Counted from the stretch's first letter, positions 16,446 to 26,088 are shown. The stretch is DNA of 64,000 bases from Sandaracinomonas limnophila (GCF_004005965.1 NZ_SACY01000001.1:1-64000), one strand, 5' to 3'. Numbers and translations: made by a program. Notes: generated by a model not told the origin, from the letters alone.

Positions 16446-17785
16446 TGAGTTTATATTCTCAACTGTTTTATTCCAGTAATTTTTCTGACATTTCTTCTGA
16501 TGAGAAGGACTTGTCGAGAATGTTATTCTTTGAATCGAGCTTAGCAAAAATACAGGCAGAAAATGGAATTATTCCTGAAAAGGCAGCCGAATGGATTAAA
16601 GCCTGTGCAGAAGTAAAATTTTTGGATATTGAAAAACTCAAATCAGATATTCGATTGGGTGGAAATGCTGCCATTCCTTTGGTGCAGCAATTAACTCGCA
16701 TTGTAAAAAACAACGATGTTGAGGCCTCTCGATATGTGCATTTAGGTGCTACGAGTCAAGATGTTATTGACACCGCCCAAGTACTTGAAATTGCCGAATG
16801 GATTACATTTTTGGAACATAATTTTCAAAAATTAGGGGCAATATTAGTTTCACTTATTCAAAAACATCGTTCAACGCTTATGATGGGACGCACTCTTTTG
16901 CAACAAGCGAAACCCATAACTTTTGGACTAAAATTAGCGGAATATTTAGAGGCACTGCAAAGACATCAACAACGATTGAATCAGGTAAAAGAGCGAGTAC
17001 TTACAATTCAATTGTCAGGTGCAGTTGGATCTGGGAATGAGTGGATCAATGAAGAAGTTCGGAAAGGTTTGGCGCAAAAATTAGGCTTAAATTTATCAGC
17101 CTCTTGGCAATCAAATCGAGATTCCATCGCGGAGTGGGCATCGGTATTAGCCAATTTGACTGGATTTTGTGGAAAAATTGCCACAGATATTTCCCTATTA
17201 ATGCAAACTGAAATTGCAGAGGTCTTTGAAGGTGCAGCCGATGGAAAGGGCGGATCAAGTACCATGCCACATAAAAGGAATCCTGTTACATGCGTAGCAA
17301 TATTAGCCAATGCAGCCAGAACACCCCATTTGGCAGCAACTATTCTTGCGGTGATGACCCAGGAGCACGAACGTTCAGCAGGTAAGTGGCATGCGGAATG
17401 GGAAACGCTTCAAACGTTGCATGGACTTTCAGCAGGGGCTATGGAAAAAACATTGGAATTATTGACTAATTTGGAAGTTGATGCAGAACAAATGTTTCAA
17501 AATATTGAAATCACAAAGGGTTTGATTTATGCTGAAAATGTTTCATTGGCACTTTCAAAGTCTTTAGGAAAATTGGCTGCGCACGAATTAGTAGAAAAAG
17601 CCTGTAAATTATCCATAAAATCAGCTAAACATTTAAAAGAGGTCTGCAAGGAATTATCCTTAGAAATCGATAATTTAGATGAATTGTTTTTGCCTGAAAA
17701 TTCTATAGGTAATTCATTGGAAATGATTGACTTAACCTTGAAAAACTATGAGAACACATTATCAACTGGAAGGAACTCCAAATAG
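16445..17785 (+). CDS. pcaB: 3-carboxy-cis,cis-muconate cycloisomerase
   Basis: 446 residues of the fumarase/aspartase superfamily. The signature GSSTMPHKRNP lies at about 270-280, LGATSQDVIDTAQ earlier, and the catalytic-region QLSGAVG in the middle. Position in the operon between pcaG and pcaL fixes the function over adenylosuccinate lyase. It makes 4-carboxymuconolactone. The last 38 nt overlap the start of pcaL. Confidence 0.93.
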   Translation: MSLYSQLFYSSNFSDISSDEKDLSRMLFFESSLAKIQAENGIIPEKAAEWIKACAEVKFLDIEKLKSDIRLGGNAAIPLVQQLTRIVKNNDVEASRYVHLGATSQDVIDTAQVLEIAEWITFLEHNFQKLGAILVSLIQKHRSTLMMGRTLLQQAKPITFGLKLAEYLEALQRHQQRLNQVKERVLTIQLSGAVGSGNEWINEEVRKGLAQKLGLNLSASWQSNRDSIAEWASVLANLTGFCGKIATDISLLMQTEIAEVFEGAADGKGGSSTMPHKRNPVTCVAILANAARTPHLAATILAVMTQEHERSAGKWHAEWETLQTLHGLSAGAMEKTLELLTNLEVDAEQMFQNIEITKGLIYAENVSLALSKSLGKLAAHELVEKACKLSIKSAKHLKEVCKELSLEIDNLDELFLPENSIGNSLEMIDLTLKNYENTLSTGRNSK

Positions 17786-18869
17786 TCCTGTCCTGATTTT
17801 TTCCAATTCATTGGGAGCAAATTACCACATGTGGGACGATTTGGTGCCTCATTTGTTGCCCTATTTTCAAGTGTTACGTTATGATACGCGAGGACACGGT
17901 CATTCCACAGCCACCGATGGAGAATATTCCATTGAACTTTTAGCAAAAGATGTGATTCAATTGGCTGACGATTTGGGCATTCAGAAATTTGCTTTCTGCG
18001 GCTTATCAATGGGAGGGCTAATCGGTCAATATTTAGGAATTCATTATGGAAGTCGATTGACGCATTTGATACTTTCTAATACGGGCGCTAAAATTGGAGA
18101 TGAAGCTAGATGGACAGAAAGGGCTGAGAAAATTGCTGAAGCTGGTACAGGTGCTCTTGCCGATGAATTTATGCAACGATGGTTTTCTGATGATTTTATT
18201 TCTACTCAAAAAAGTAAAATTGCTGAAATGAAAGCCATGGTGAATAGGTCTTCTGATGCAGGATATATTTCTTGTTGTGCAGCCATAAGGGATGCTGATT
18301 TCAGGAAAGATTTACCTAAAATATTTGTGCCAACGTTGGTTATTACTGGAGATGAGGATCCTGTTACTACTGTGGAGCAGGCCGAATATTTAGCAGACAA
18401 TATCCCTAACTCTCACATGTATGTAATGATTCAAACTAAACATTTGTGTGCAACTGAAAAACCAGAAGAATATGCAGATAAATTAGTAGATTTTATTGTA
18501 GGCACTAGTAAGGAGGAAAGAGGAATGCACATTCGACGTACTGTACTTGGAAATGCCCATGTGGATAAAGCAAATTCCAAGAAGAATGCTTTTAACACCG
18601 ATTTTCAAGAGTTTATTACAGAATATGCTTGGGGAGATATTTGGTCACGACCAGGAATGAATAAAACGGATCGCAGTAAAATTACAATAGCTATGTTGAT
18701 TGCCTTGAACCGAAAAGATGAGCTTAAAATGCACATTCGGGCAGCATTTAACAATGGTTTAACGAAGGATTATATTAAAGAAATTATTATGCAAGCATCC
18801 ATTTATTGTGGATTGCCTGCTGCAAATGAGGCTATCCATTTGGCAGAAGAAGTATTTTTAAGTTTATAA
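17748..18869 (+). CDS. pcaL: PcaL: fused 3-oxoadipate enol-lactonase and 4-carboxymuconolactone decarboxylase
   Basis: 373 residues in two domains. Residues 1 to about 255 are an alpha/beta hydrolase (PcaD): nucleophile Ser87 in GLSMGG, GHGHST strand, Asp in TGDEDPVT and His in QTKHLCATEKP. Residues about 262-373 are a PcaC/CMD domain: RRTVLGNAHVDKA, ITEYAWGDIWSRPG, SKITIAMLIAL, HIRAAFNNGLT. The fusion catalyses two steps, in the order DC. It begins inside the 3' end of pcaB. Confidence 0.93.
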   Translation: MRTHYQLEGTPNSPVLIFSNSLGANYHMWDDLVPHLLPYFQVLRYDTRGHGHSTATDGEYSIELLAKDVIQLADDLGIQKFAFCGLSMGGLIGQYLGIHYGSRLTHLILSNTGAKIGDEARWTERAEKIAEAGTGALADEFMQRWFSDDFISTQKSKIAEMKAMVNRSSDAGYISCCAAIRDADFRKDLPKIFVPTLVITGDEDPVTTVEQAEYLADNIPNSHMYVMIQTKHLCATEKPEEYADKLVDFIVGTSKEERGMHIRRTVLGNAHVDKANSKKNAFNTDFQEFITEYAWGDIWSRPGMNKTDRSKITIAMLIALNRKDELKMHIRAAFNNGLTKDYIKEIIMQASIYCGLPAANEAIHLAEEVFLSL

Positions 18870-18870
18870 A

Positions 18871-20049
18871 ATGAAAATTATTCAAACTCAAGTTGGTATT
18901 ATTGGAGCAGGTCCTGCAGGATTAACCTTAGCTTTATGGCTTAAAAAACATGGAATAAAATCTGTTATCATTGAAGGTAAAAGTAGAGAATATGTTGAAG
19001 CACGTGTTCGCGCTGGATTGTTGGAACAAAATACCGTAGATATTTTTGAGCAATTGGGAGTGGTAGATCGTTTGAAAAAAGAAGGTCAAGAACATCATGG
19101 TGTCTATTTGAGTTTTAATGGTGAGCGAGTTAGGGTACCTTTTGGGGATTTGACGGGGGGTAGAAATATTACCATTTATGGTCAACAGGAAGTTGTAAAA
19201 GATTTAACCAACGCATGGTTAGAAGGAGGGGAGACCTTGTTATTTGAAGCGCCTGCTTCAAAAATTGTAGATTTTGATACACAAAATCCTAAAATATATT
19301 TCGAACAAAATGGAGAGGAAGGTATTTTGGAATGTGATTTTGTTGCTGCCTGTGATGGCTTTCATGGGATTGGTCGCAAAACATTGCCAAAGGATGTTTA
19401 CAAAGAATTTACGGTAACTTATCCATTCTCTTGGTTGGGAATTTTGGCCTATGTTGGACCTTCAACTGATGAGTTAATTTACGCTTATCATGAGCGCGGA
19501 TTTGCACTTCACAGCATGAGGTCGGATAAGGTTAGTCGTTTATATATTCAAGTTTCAAATGATGATTCGGTTGAAAACTGGTCAGATGAAGAAATTTGGA
19601 ATGAATTAGCAATTCGTTTAGGTACTTCTGGATGGGAATTAAAACGAGGACCCATCTTCGAAAAATCTATTACTCCCATGCGTTCTTATTTTATTGATAA
19701 CATGCAGTCGGGTAGATTATTTTTAGCTGGAGATGCGGCTCATATTGTACCACCCACAGGAGGAAAAGGTTTAAATTTGGCTATTGCTGATGTGAAACAT
19801 TTGGTAGATGGCCTCGTAGATCATTACCATAATAAGAATGAGGAAGGATTGAAAAATTACTCGAAAATAGCTTTGAAACGCATTTGGAGGGCCCAAGATT
19901 TCTCCAATTTTATGACAACTTTGTTCCATAAATCTGATGAACATGGTTCATTTACTTACCAATTGCAAAAAGCAAAATTTGATTACATAAAGACCTCTAA
20001 GGCTTATGCAACTACGATTGCGGAGAATTATGTGGGCTTGCCTTTTTGA
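18871..20049 (+). CDS. pobA: 4-hydroxybenzoate 3-monooxygenase
   Basis: 392 residues, matching the family length. FAD motif GIIGAGPAGLTLAL at 9-22, RVRAGLLEQ substrate-loop segment, DFVAACDGFHGIGR (DG motif), and LAGDAAHIVPPTGGKGLNLA (GD motif) are all present. It hydroxylates 4-hydroxybenzoate to protocatechuate with NAD(P)H and O2. Starts 1 nt after pcaL. The TGA stop (20047-20049) flows straight into a GTGAGCAA array. Confidence 0.95.
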   Translation: MKIIQTQVGIIGAGPAGLTLALWLKKHGIKSVIIEGKSREYVEARVRAGLLEQNTVDIFEQLGVVDRLKKEGQEHHGVYLSFNGERVRVPFGDLTGGRNITIYGQQEVVKDLTNAWLEGGETLLFEAPASKIVDFDTQNPKIYFEQNGEEGILECDFVAACDGFHGIGRKTLPKDVYKEFTVTYPFSWLGILAYVGPSTDELIYAYHERGFALHSMRSDKVSRLYIQVSNDDSVENWSDEEIWNELAIRLGTSGWELKRGPIFEKSITPMRSYFIDNMQSGRLFLAGDAAHIVPPTGGKGLNLAIADVKHLVDGLVDHYHNKNEEGLKNYSKIALKRIWRAQDFSNFMTTLFHKSDEHGSFTYQLQKAKFDYIKTSKAYATTIAENYVGLPF

Positions 20050-20085
20050 GTGAGCAAGTGAGCAAGTGAGCAAGTGAGCAAGTAG
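20048..20085 (+). repeat. GTGAGCAA tandem array at the pobA stop
   Basis: Four 8-bp units directly after, and overlapping, the pobA TGA. The complement (TTGCTCAC) matches units at 8569-8590 and 35335-35427. Confidence 0.9.
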
Positions 20086-20125
20086 GGCATTTCAAAAAAT
20101 AGAACAATTAAAACTAAACCAAATA

Positions 20126-20150
20126 GGTGGCTTAGGCACTCGAAGCCACC
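20126..20150 (+). promoter_or_regulatory. Hairpin in the pobA-pcaIJ gap
   Basis: A perfect 8-bp stem GGTGGCTT/AAGCCACC with a 9-nt loop, 10 nt before the pcaIJ ATG and without a following T tract. It might stabilise the downstream message or affect initiation; it is not a standard terminator. Confidence 0.5.
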
Positions 20151-20159
20151 GGAAACTAT

Positions 20160-21503
20160 ATGAAAACAATACCCATTATAACATCAACCGAAGCCGCCAA
20201 AAAAGTAAAGGAAGGCGATATCTTATTCCAAGGAGGATTTGGCATGACGGGTAATCCCGTCCATTTAATGAATGCCTTAGCAGAAATAGGTACAGGTGGA
20301 TTAACTTTTGTTGGGAATAATGTAGGAGAACCAGGCTTGGGAGGTGGAAAATTGCTTCGAAATGGACAAATCAAAAAAATGATTGGTTCCTTTTTTACCT
20401 CCAATCCTGATGCCGTAAAAGCAGCACAAGAGGGTTTAGTAGAATATGAATTACTTCCTCAAGGTTCTTTAGCCGAGGCCATTCGAGCGGGTGGAGCAGG
20501 TATCGGTGGATTTTATACGCCAACTTCAGCAGGGACCTTAATTGCAAAGGATAAAGAAACGAAGATTATCAACGGAATTGAGCAAGTTTTTATTCCAGGA
20601 ATTCGTGCCAATGTGGCCTTTATCCGTGCTTGGAGAGCCGATACAGCTGGGAACTTGCAGTATCGTATGACCGAACAGAACTTCAATCGGGCCATGGCAA
20701 CTGCCGCGGATTTAGTGATTGCAGAAGTACAAGAAATTGTACCAGTTGGACAAATAAAGCCCGAAGACATTCATACTCCTGGTTGTTATATTGATTTTTT
20801 GGTAGAAGAAAAATTAACTGCAGAGGATTTAGGAAGTTCAGCATCTGTTTCTTCTTCAAAAAAGGTAGATGAGGTTCGTATGAATATGGCCAAACGTGCT
20901 TTGGTCGAATTGAAAAAAGGTGACGTGGTAAATTTAGGCATCGGAATTCCAACTTTGGTGGCAGATTTGATCACTGATGAGCACGGAATTATTTTACATA
21001 CCGAAAATGGCATGTTGGGAGTGGGTCCCGTTCCAACCGACGGGGGAGGTGCAATGGATTACCCTGTGAATGCAGGCAAAATTCCAGTGACGGCTTTAAA
21101 AGGAAGTAGTTATTTTGATAGTGCAGATTCTTTTGCCATGATACGTGGTGGTCATATTGATGTGGCCATTATGGGTGGATTGGAAGTAGATGAAAAGCAG
21201 AATTTAGCCAATTGGGCGGTTCCTGGAAAACCCCTATTGGGAGTAGGAGGAGCAATGGATTTGGCCGCAGGTGCAAAGAAATTGATTATTACCATGACCC
21301 ATACCAATCCGGATGGATCTTCAAAAATTGTCCCTGCTTGCACTTTACCCTTAACCGCAAAAGGTGTTGTGGATCTCATTATTACTGACCTTGCAGTTTT
21401 TGATTATTCCACAGGAAGCTTAACTTTGATAGATTTATTGCCTGGTGCCGACCTTGAAACGGTTCGTGCTAAAACCGCTGCGCAATTTGTTGAGAAATTA
21501 TGA
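20160..21503 (+). CDS. pcaIJ: 3-oxoadipate CoA-transferase, fused A and B subunits
   Basis: 447 residues, equal to PcaI plus PcaJ in one chain. The N-terminal half (1 to about 225) has the subunit A blocks [15 protein letters not shown] and [13 protein letters not shown]. The C-terminal half (about 238-447) has [13 protein letters not shown] and the catalytic Glu282 in [11 protein letters not shown]. Moves CoA from succinyl-CoA to 3-oxoadipate. Acetoacetate transferase activity would look similar, but the location between pobA and pcaF supports the oxoadipate role. The stop overlaps pcaF. Confidence 0.88.
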   Translation: MKTIPIITSTEAAKKVKEGDILFQGGFGMTGNPVHLMNALAEIGTGGLTFVGNNVGEPGLGGGKLLRNGQIKKMIGSFFTSNPDAVKAAQEGLVEYELLPQGSLAEAIRAGGAGIGGFYTPTSAGTLIAKDKETKIINGIEQVFIPGIRANVAFIRAWRADTAGNLQYRMTEQNFNRAMATAADLVIAEVQEIVPVGQIKPEDIHTPGCYIDFLVEEKLTAEDLGSSASVSSSKKVDEVRMNMAKRALVELKKGDVVNLGIGIPTLVADLITDEHGIILHTENGMLGVGPVPTDGGGAMDYPVNAGKIPVTALKGSSYFDSADSFAMIRGGHIDVAIMGGLEVDEKQNLANWAVPGKPLLGVGGAMDLAAGAKKLIITMTHTNPDGSSKIVPACTLPLTAKGVVDLIITDLAVFDYSTGSLTLIDLLPGADLETVRAKTAAQFVEKL

Positions 21504-22711
21504 TGAAGGAAACTTATATAATAGATGCAGTTCGAACAGCCATTGGAAGTTTTGGTGGTGGATTATCGCAAGTACGAGCTGATGATTTGGCAGCAGTTCC
21601 AATCAAAGAATTGTTGAAAAGAAATCCCAATTTAAATCCTGAATTAGTAGATGATGTAATTTTGGGTTGTCATAATCAGGCCGGAGAAGATAACAGAAAC
21701 GTGGCACGAATGGCACTTTTATTGGCAGGTTTGCCTTATTCTGTCCCTGGTGAAACAGTGAATCGTTTATGTTCGTCTGGGATGTCGGCCATTATTCATG
21801 CAAACCGAGCCATAAAAGCGGGTGATGGTGATATTTTTATCGCAGGCGGCATGGAACACATGACCCGTGGTCCTTGGGTAATCTCTAAAACCTCAAAACC
21901 TTTTGGCAATGATGCCCAAATGTTTGATTCTTCTTTCGGATGGCGTTTTGTGAATCCCAAAATGAAGGAAATGTACGGCATTGATGCCATGGGACAAACA
22001 GCAGAAAATTTGGTGGATTTATATAAAATTTCTAGAGAGGATCAAGATTTGTTTGCTTATCGCTCCCAAATGAAAGCATTTGAGGCACAAAAATTAGGTT
22101 ATTTTTCCGAAGAAATTGTGCCGGTCGAATGGGCCGATAAAAAGGGAAATGTGCAGCAATTTGACCAAGACGAATTTATTAAAGGAAATTCTTCTTTAGA
22201 AAAATTAGCCAGTTTAAAGCCTGCTTTTAGAAAAGAAGGTGGTACAGTTACCGCAGGAAATGCTTCTGGATTAAACGATGGGGCTGCAGTAATGCTGTTA
22301 GCATCTGAATTAGCAGTAAAAAATTCTGATTTTACCCCAAAAGGCAGAATAATTTCCTCCGCAGTGGTAGGGGTAGAGCCTAGAATTATGGGGATAGGTC
22401 CCGTGGAAGCTTCTAAAAAAGCCTTACAAAAGGCAGGACTTACCCTAGACCAAATGGATATTATTGAATTTAACGAGGCTTTTGCTGCTCAATGTTTAGC
22501 TGTTTCTCGAAATTTAGGTTTGGCAGATGACGATGAGCGAATTAATCCGCACGGGGGTGCAATTGCTTTGGGACATCCGCTAGGCATGTCGGGCACTCGG
22601 ATTATTCAAACTGCCATGCACGGATTAGAAAAAAATAATAAAAAATATGCATTAGCTGCTATGTGTGTAGGGGTAGGAATGGGCTATGCAATTGTGATTG
22701 AACGAGTATAA
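21500..22711 (+). CDS. pcaF: 3-oxoadipyl-CoA thiolase
   Basis: 403 residues. Thiolase catalytic set: nucleophilic Cys in [10 protein letters not shown], His in [14 protein letters not shown] and second Cys in [10 protein letters not shown]. It cleaves 3-oxoadipyl-CoA to succinyl-CoA and acetyl-CoA, the end of the beta-ketoadipate pathway. Two adjacent ATGs (21500, 21503) overlap the pcaIJ stop. It could also act on aryl beta-keto thioesters, which would be an alternative to the amidohydrolase in side-chain shortening. Confidence 0.9.
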   Translation: MMKETYIIDAVRTAIGSFGGGLSQVRADDLAAVPIKELLKRNPNLNPELVDDVILGCHNQAGEDNRNVARMALLLAGLPYSVPGETVNRLCSSGMSAIIHANRAIKAGDGDIFIAGGMEHMTRGPWVISKTSKPFGNDAQMFDSSFGWRFVNPKMKEMYGIDAMGQTAENLVDLYKISREDQDLFAYRSQMKAFEAQKLGYFSEEIVPVEWADKKGNVQQFDQDEFIKGNSSLEKLASLKPAFRKEGGTVTAGNASGLNDGAAVMLLASELAVKNSDFTPKGRIISSAVVGVEPRIMGIGPVEASKKALQKAGLTLDQMDIIEFNEAFAAQCLAVSRNLGLADDDERINPHGGAIALGHPLGMSGTRIIQTAMHGLEKNNKKYALAAMCVGVGMGYAIVIERV

Positions 22712-22714
22712 TAA

Positions 22715-23779
22715 ATGAAATTATTTAATTTTTCGCCGGGACCGGCAACTTTACCCAAAGAGGTTTTTCAAGAGGCTTCGGAAGCTTTGTTGAATTATAA
22801 AAATACAGGACTTTCGGTTGCAGAAATCAGTCACCGAGCACCTTTATTTGTTGAGATTATTGAAGAAGCAACCGCTTTAGTTAAAGAATTGTATGCATTA
22901 ACTGAAAATTGGGAAGTTCTTTGGTTGCCAGGTGGGGCAAGTCAGCAATTGGCAGTTACTCCAATGAATTTTGTAAAGCCGAATCAGAAAATTGGATTTG
23001 TTAATACAGGATTTTGGGCGCAACGTGCCATGGATGCCGCAGCTGAAATTGCACAAATTGAAATTTTAGACTCTGCTCAAGACTCAAATTTTGATCGAAT
23101 TCCGAAAGTAAATGGCGATTTAGGGGATTTGGCCTATCTTCATGTCGTTTCAAATGAAACAATTGATGGACTTCAATATGCTGAATATCCGAATGTTTCT
23201 GTGCCTTTGGTTGCAGATTTAACTTCGGACTTTTTGACTCGACCTTTACCTCTTGAAAAATTTGCTGTGATATTTGCCTCTGCCCAAAAAAGCTTTGGTA
23301 TTGCAGGTATAACCTGTGTTTTGGTGAATAAAAATCATTTACCAGATCATTCAAACCACAATGTTCCAACTATTTTTGATTTTCATACCCACATCAAGGA
23401 GCAATCATTATATCATACCGTTCCAACTTATCCAGTTTTCGTTTCGCTTTTGATGTTACGTTGGATTAAAAAGAATGGTGGTCTAATCGGAATGCAGGCA
23501 AATGCACAGCAAAGAGCGAAATTGATATATGATGAAATTGATCAAAACCCTTTATTGTTTGGAATTACTCAAAAAGAGGATCGATCTTTGATGAATGCCT
23601 GTTTCAAAATGCACAATGCAAGTTTGGAGCCGATTTTATTGAAATATTTAGAAGAAAATGGAATCGTGGGTATCAAAGGATTTCCAACAGTTGGCGGATT
23701 CCGAGCTTCTATGTACAATGGGATGCCTGTTGAAGGTATTGAATATTTAGTGGAATTATTACAAAATTTTAAAGCATAA
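22715..23779 (+). CDS. serC: Phosphoserine aminotransferase (SerC-like)
   Basis: 354 residues. NFSPGPATLPKEVFQEA, ISHRAPLFVEI, WLPGGASQQLAVTPMNF and the PLP lysine in ASAQKSFGIAG match SerC, class V aminotransferases. The AQKSFGIAG segment differs from the common AQKN(I/L)GPAG. SerC makes 3-phosphoserine from 3-phosphohydroxypyruvate. Its placement 3 nt after pcaF and 1 nt before a flavin monooxygenase is odd for a serine gene, and no serA is nearby. It may be ordinary SerC carried in the operon, or have another amino-acceptor. Confidence 0.78.
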   Translation: MKLFNFSPGPATLPKEVFQEASEALLNYKNTGLSVAEISHRAPLFVEIIEEATALVKELYALTENWEVLWLPGGASQQLAVTPMNFVKPNQKIGFVNTGFWAQRAMDAAAEIAQIEILDSAQDSNFDRIPKVNGDLGDLAYLHVVSNETIDGLQYAEYPNVSVPLVADLTSDFLTRPLPLEKFAVIFASAQKSFGIAGITCVLVNKNHLPDHSNHNVPTIFDFHTHIKEQSLYHTVPTYPVFVSLLMLRWIKKNGGLIGMQANAQQRAKLIYDEIDQNPLLFGITQKEDRSLMNACFKMHNASLEPILLKYLEENGIVGIKGFPTVGGFRASMYNGMPVEGIEYLVELLQNFKA

Positions 23780-23780
23780 G

Positions 23781-25019
23781 ATGAAGTTTATCATTGCAGG
23801 TGGTGGGATTGGTGGATTGGTTACAGCTATTGCCCTAAAAAAAATAGGTCACGAGGTCCGAGTTTTTGAATCGGTAGAGGAAATCAAACCTTTAGGTGTC
23901 GGAATTAATTTGTTGCCGCATTGTGTTCGTGTATTAACAAACCTTGGTTTGCAGAATAAAATAGCAGAAATAGCCGTTGAAACCAAAGAATTGGTTTATG
24001 CTAATCGATATGGACAGTTGTTTTGGTCGGAACCTCGTGGCAGATTCGCTGGTTACAAATGGCCACAGTTTTCGATTCACCGAGGTAAATTTCAAATGCT
24101 ACTTTGGGAAGAGGCTTTAAAAGCTATTGGTAAAGAAAATTTATATACCAATGCACATTTAACTTCCTTTGAACAAGATGATCAAGAGGTTCGTGTGCAA
24201 TTTGTTAATAAACAAACTGGTGAAAATTGGCCAATTGAACATGGTGATGTACTAATAGGTGCAGATGGGATTCATTCTGAGCTTCGTAAAATCCTTTATC
24301 CAAACGAAGGAGGAGTTGTTTATTCGGGTAATGTGTTATACAGAGGAACAACAAAAATGAAGGGCTATTTGACGGGTGCTAGTATGGCGATGATCGGTTC
24401 TTTGCGTCAAAAAATGGTGATTTACCCCATTGTAGATTCTTTAGATCCCGATGGTAATCAATTAATCAATTGGGTAGGTAATTTGAAAATGGGTGAGGAA
24501 GGGCAATTGACAGTTCGTGATTGGAATCGACAAGCGGATAAGGATCGATTAATGGAAATTTACAAAAACTGGCAATTTGATTGGATAAATGTGCATGAGA
24601 TGATTGCTAATGCAGAAAGTATTTATGAATTCCCAATGTCAGACCGTGATCCATTAGACAAATGGTCTTTTGGCCGAGTAACGCTTTTAGGTGATGCCGC
24701 ACACCCGATGTATCCAATTGGCTCAAATGGTGCATCGCAGGCCATTTTAGATACTGATGCTTTGATTAGAGCATTTGAATCTACATCAGATCCGATTGGA
24801 GCTTTAAGGATTTATGATGCGGAAAGAGTTCCTGCAGCTGCCTTGGTGGTCAATCAAAATCGCCAAAAAGGTCCAGATTTTATCATGGATTTAATGGAAG
24901 ATCGTTTCCCGGATGGCTTCCAAGAAAACGAAATTCCTCATGAAGAACTAGCGGAAATTATGTTGAAATATAAACAAATTGCTGGATTTGATATACAAAC
25001 TTTAAACGCAAAACATTAA
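23781..25019 (+). CDS. FAD-dependent monooxygenase, PhzS-like
   Basis: 412 residues, class A flavin hydroxylase. FAD motif IIAGGGIGGLVTAIAL at 4-19, GVGINLLPHCVRVL, WSEPRG, IHRGKFQMLL, DG motif IGADGIHSELRK and GD motif LLGDAAHPMYPIGSNGASQAILD. The arrangement PLGVGIN/WSEPRG/SIHRG/VDRDPL-like is much closer to PhzS (phenazine monooxygenase) and related flavin-dependent oxidoreductases than to PobA. No phenazine genes are present. In this position it probably hydroxylates another aromatic that feeds the pathway. Last gene of the pca operon. Confidence 0.75.
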   Translation: MKFIIAGGGIGGLVTAIALKKIGHEVRVFESVEEIKPLGVGINLLPHCVRVLTNLGLQNKIAEIAVETKELVYANRYGQLFWSEPRGRFAGYKWPQFSIHRGKFQMLLWEEALKAIGKENLYTNAHLTSFEQDDQEVRVQFVNKQTGENWPIEHGDVLIGADGIHSELRKILYPNEGGVVYSGNVLYRGTTKMKGYLTGASMAMIGSLRQKMVIYPIVDSLDPDGNQLINWVGNLKMGEEGQLTVRDWNRQADKDRLMEIYKNWQFDWINVHEMIANAESIYEFPMSDRDPLDKWSFGRVTLLGDAAHPMYPIGSNGASQAILDTDALIRAFESTSDPIGALRIYDAERVPAAALVVNQNRQKGPDFIMDLMEDRFPDGFQENEIPHEELAEIMLKYKQIAGFDIQTLNAKH

Positions 25020-25022
25020 TCT

Positions 25023-25099
25023 CACGCGCAGCTCTGCTGCGTGTGTTATATAATAAAAACATCATGTTTTTAAAATAGTCCACACTCAGCAGAGCTGAG
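25023..25099. repeat. Two mutually complementary palindromes
   Basis: CACGCGCAG-CTCTG-CTGCGTGTG at 25023-25045 and CTCAGC-AGA-GCTGAG at 25085-25099 each fold on themselves, and their cores CAGCTCTGCTG and CAGCAGAGCTG can also pair with each other over 11 bp. They lie just after the monooxygenase stop and may act as its terminator or as a mobile repeat. Confidence 0.6.
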
Positions 25100-25110
25100 C
25101 GTTCAAAAAA

Positions 25111-25145
25111 AATGAGAATATAAGAATATAAGAATATAAGAATAT
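25111..25145 (+). repeat. GAATATAA array
   Basis: Four units of GAATATAA-type repeat followed about 50 bp later by GATTCTCCGATTCTTT, a similar layout to 12752-12887. Confidence 0.75.
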
Positions 25146-25227
25146 GAAGATTTTTACAGTATAACCAAAACTCAGTTTCACCAATTCGCAGATTCTCCGA
25201 TTCTTTATTTCCTAAAATATAACTAAC

Positions 25228-26088
25228 ATGAAAAATCTATATTTAGTACTTTTATTTATTACTCAAATTTCTTTTTGCCAACAAACCGTAAAATTATATC
25301 CCGGAAAAGCACCAGGTTCTGAAACTTGGGACTGGAAAGAAAAAGAATTGAATGCCATGCCTGGCAATCGCATGTTCTACAATGTTTCAGAGCCTGAAAT
25401 ACTCATATACAAAGCACCGAAGGAAAAGGCCAATGGGGCAGCTTTCATTGTGGCCCCAGGTGGAGCCTTTCATATTTTATCTATCGATTCTGAGGGAATT
25501 AATGTAGCCAAATGGTTGAATGAACGTGGAATTACTGCCATCGTGATTAAATATCGTGTAGTGAAATCAAATTCGGATAATCCATTTGCTGAATTAATGC
25601 CATTGATGCGTGATTTTAAAAAATTGGATGAAATCAATGCTCCTGTAGTTGAAATGGCAACTAAAGATGGTATTGAAGCTATAAAGTATGCGAAAGCACA
25701 TGCAATAGATTTAAATATCAATCCAAATAGAATTGGATTTATGGGTTTTTCTGCAGGAGGAACTTTAACTATGTCGGTTTTACTTTCTGCACCTCAGAAT
25801 CTTAAACCAAATTTTATCGCCCCGATGTATCTTTATGGCCCTGCTGTGATAGGCAAAGAAATGCCTATTCAAACAACTCCCGCATTTATTGGCGTTGCAA
25901 CTGATGATGAATTAGGTTTTGTGCCACATAGTATTGCCTTGTATCAGAAGTGGTTTGATGCTAAATTGCCTGCTGAATTACACATTTATGATAAAGGGGG
26001 ACATGGATTCGGTACTCTAAAGAAAAATACTTCTTCGGATAATTGGTTGAATGACTTCGAAAATTGGTTGAAAATAATCTTAAAATAA
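25228..26088 (+). CDS. Secreted alpha/beta hydrolase, acetyl/feruloyl esterase-like
   Basis: 286 residues. Signal peptide MKNLYLVLLFITQISFCQQ. Oxyanion segment VAPGGAFHIL, nucleophile elbow GFMGFSAGGTL, acid in ATDDELGF and catalytic His in KGGHGFG. This pattern is that of the esterase/lipase group that contains acetyl-xylan and bifunctional feruloyl esterases of Bacteroidota. It lies 4 nt before a rhamnosidase gene, suggesting the two deacylate and deglycosylate the same plant compound in the periplasm. Exact ester specificity is unknown. Confidence 0.75.
   Translation: MKNLYLVLLFITQISFCQQTVKLYPGKAPGSETWDWKEKELNAMPGNRMFYNVSEPEILIYKAPKEKANGAAFIVAPGGAFHILSIDSEGINVAKWLNERGITAIVIKYRVVKSNSDNPFAELMPLMRDFKKLDEINAPVVEMATKDGIEAIKYAKAHAIDLNINPNRIGFMGFSAGGTLTMSVLLSAPQNLKPNFIAPMYLYGPAVIGKEMPIQTTPAFIGVATDDELGFVPHSIALYQKWFDAKLPAELHIYDKGGHGFGTLKKNTSSDNWLNDFENWLKIILK

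Noticed and set aside
23781-25019. Phenazine biosynthesis
   Set aside because: Only one PhzS-like enzyme is present and none of the core phz genes.
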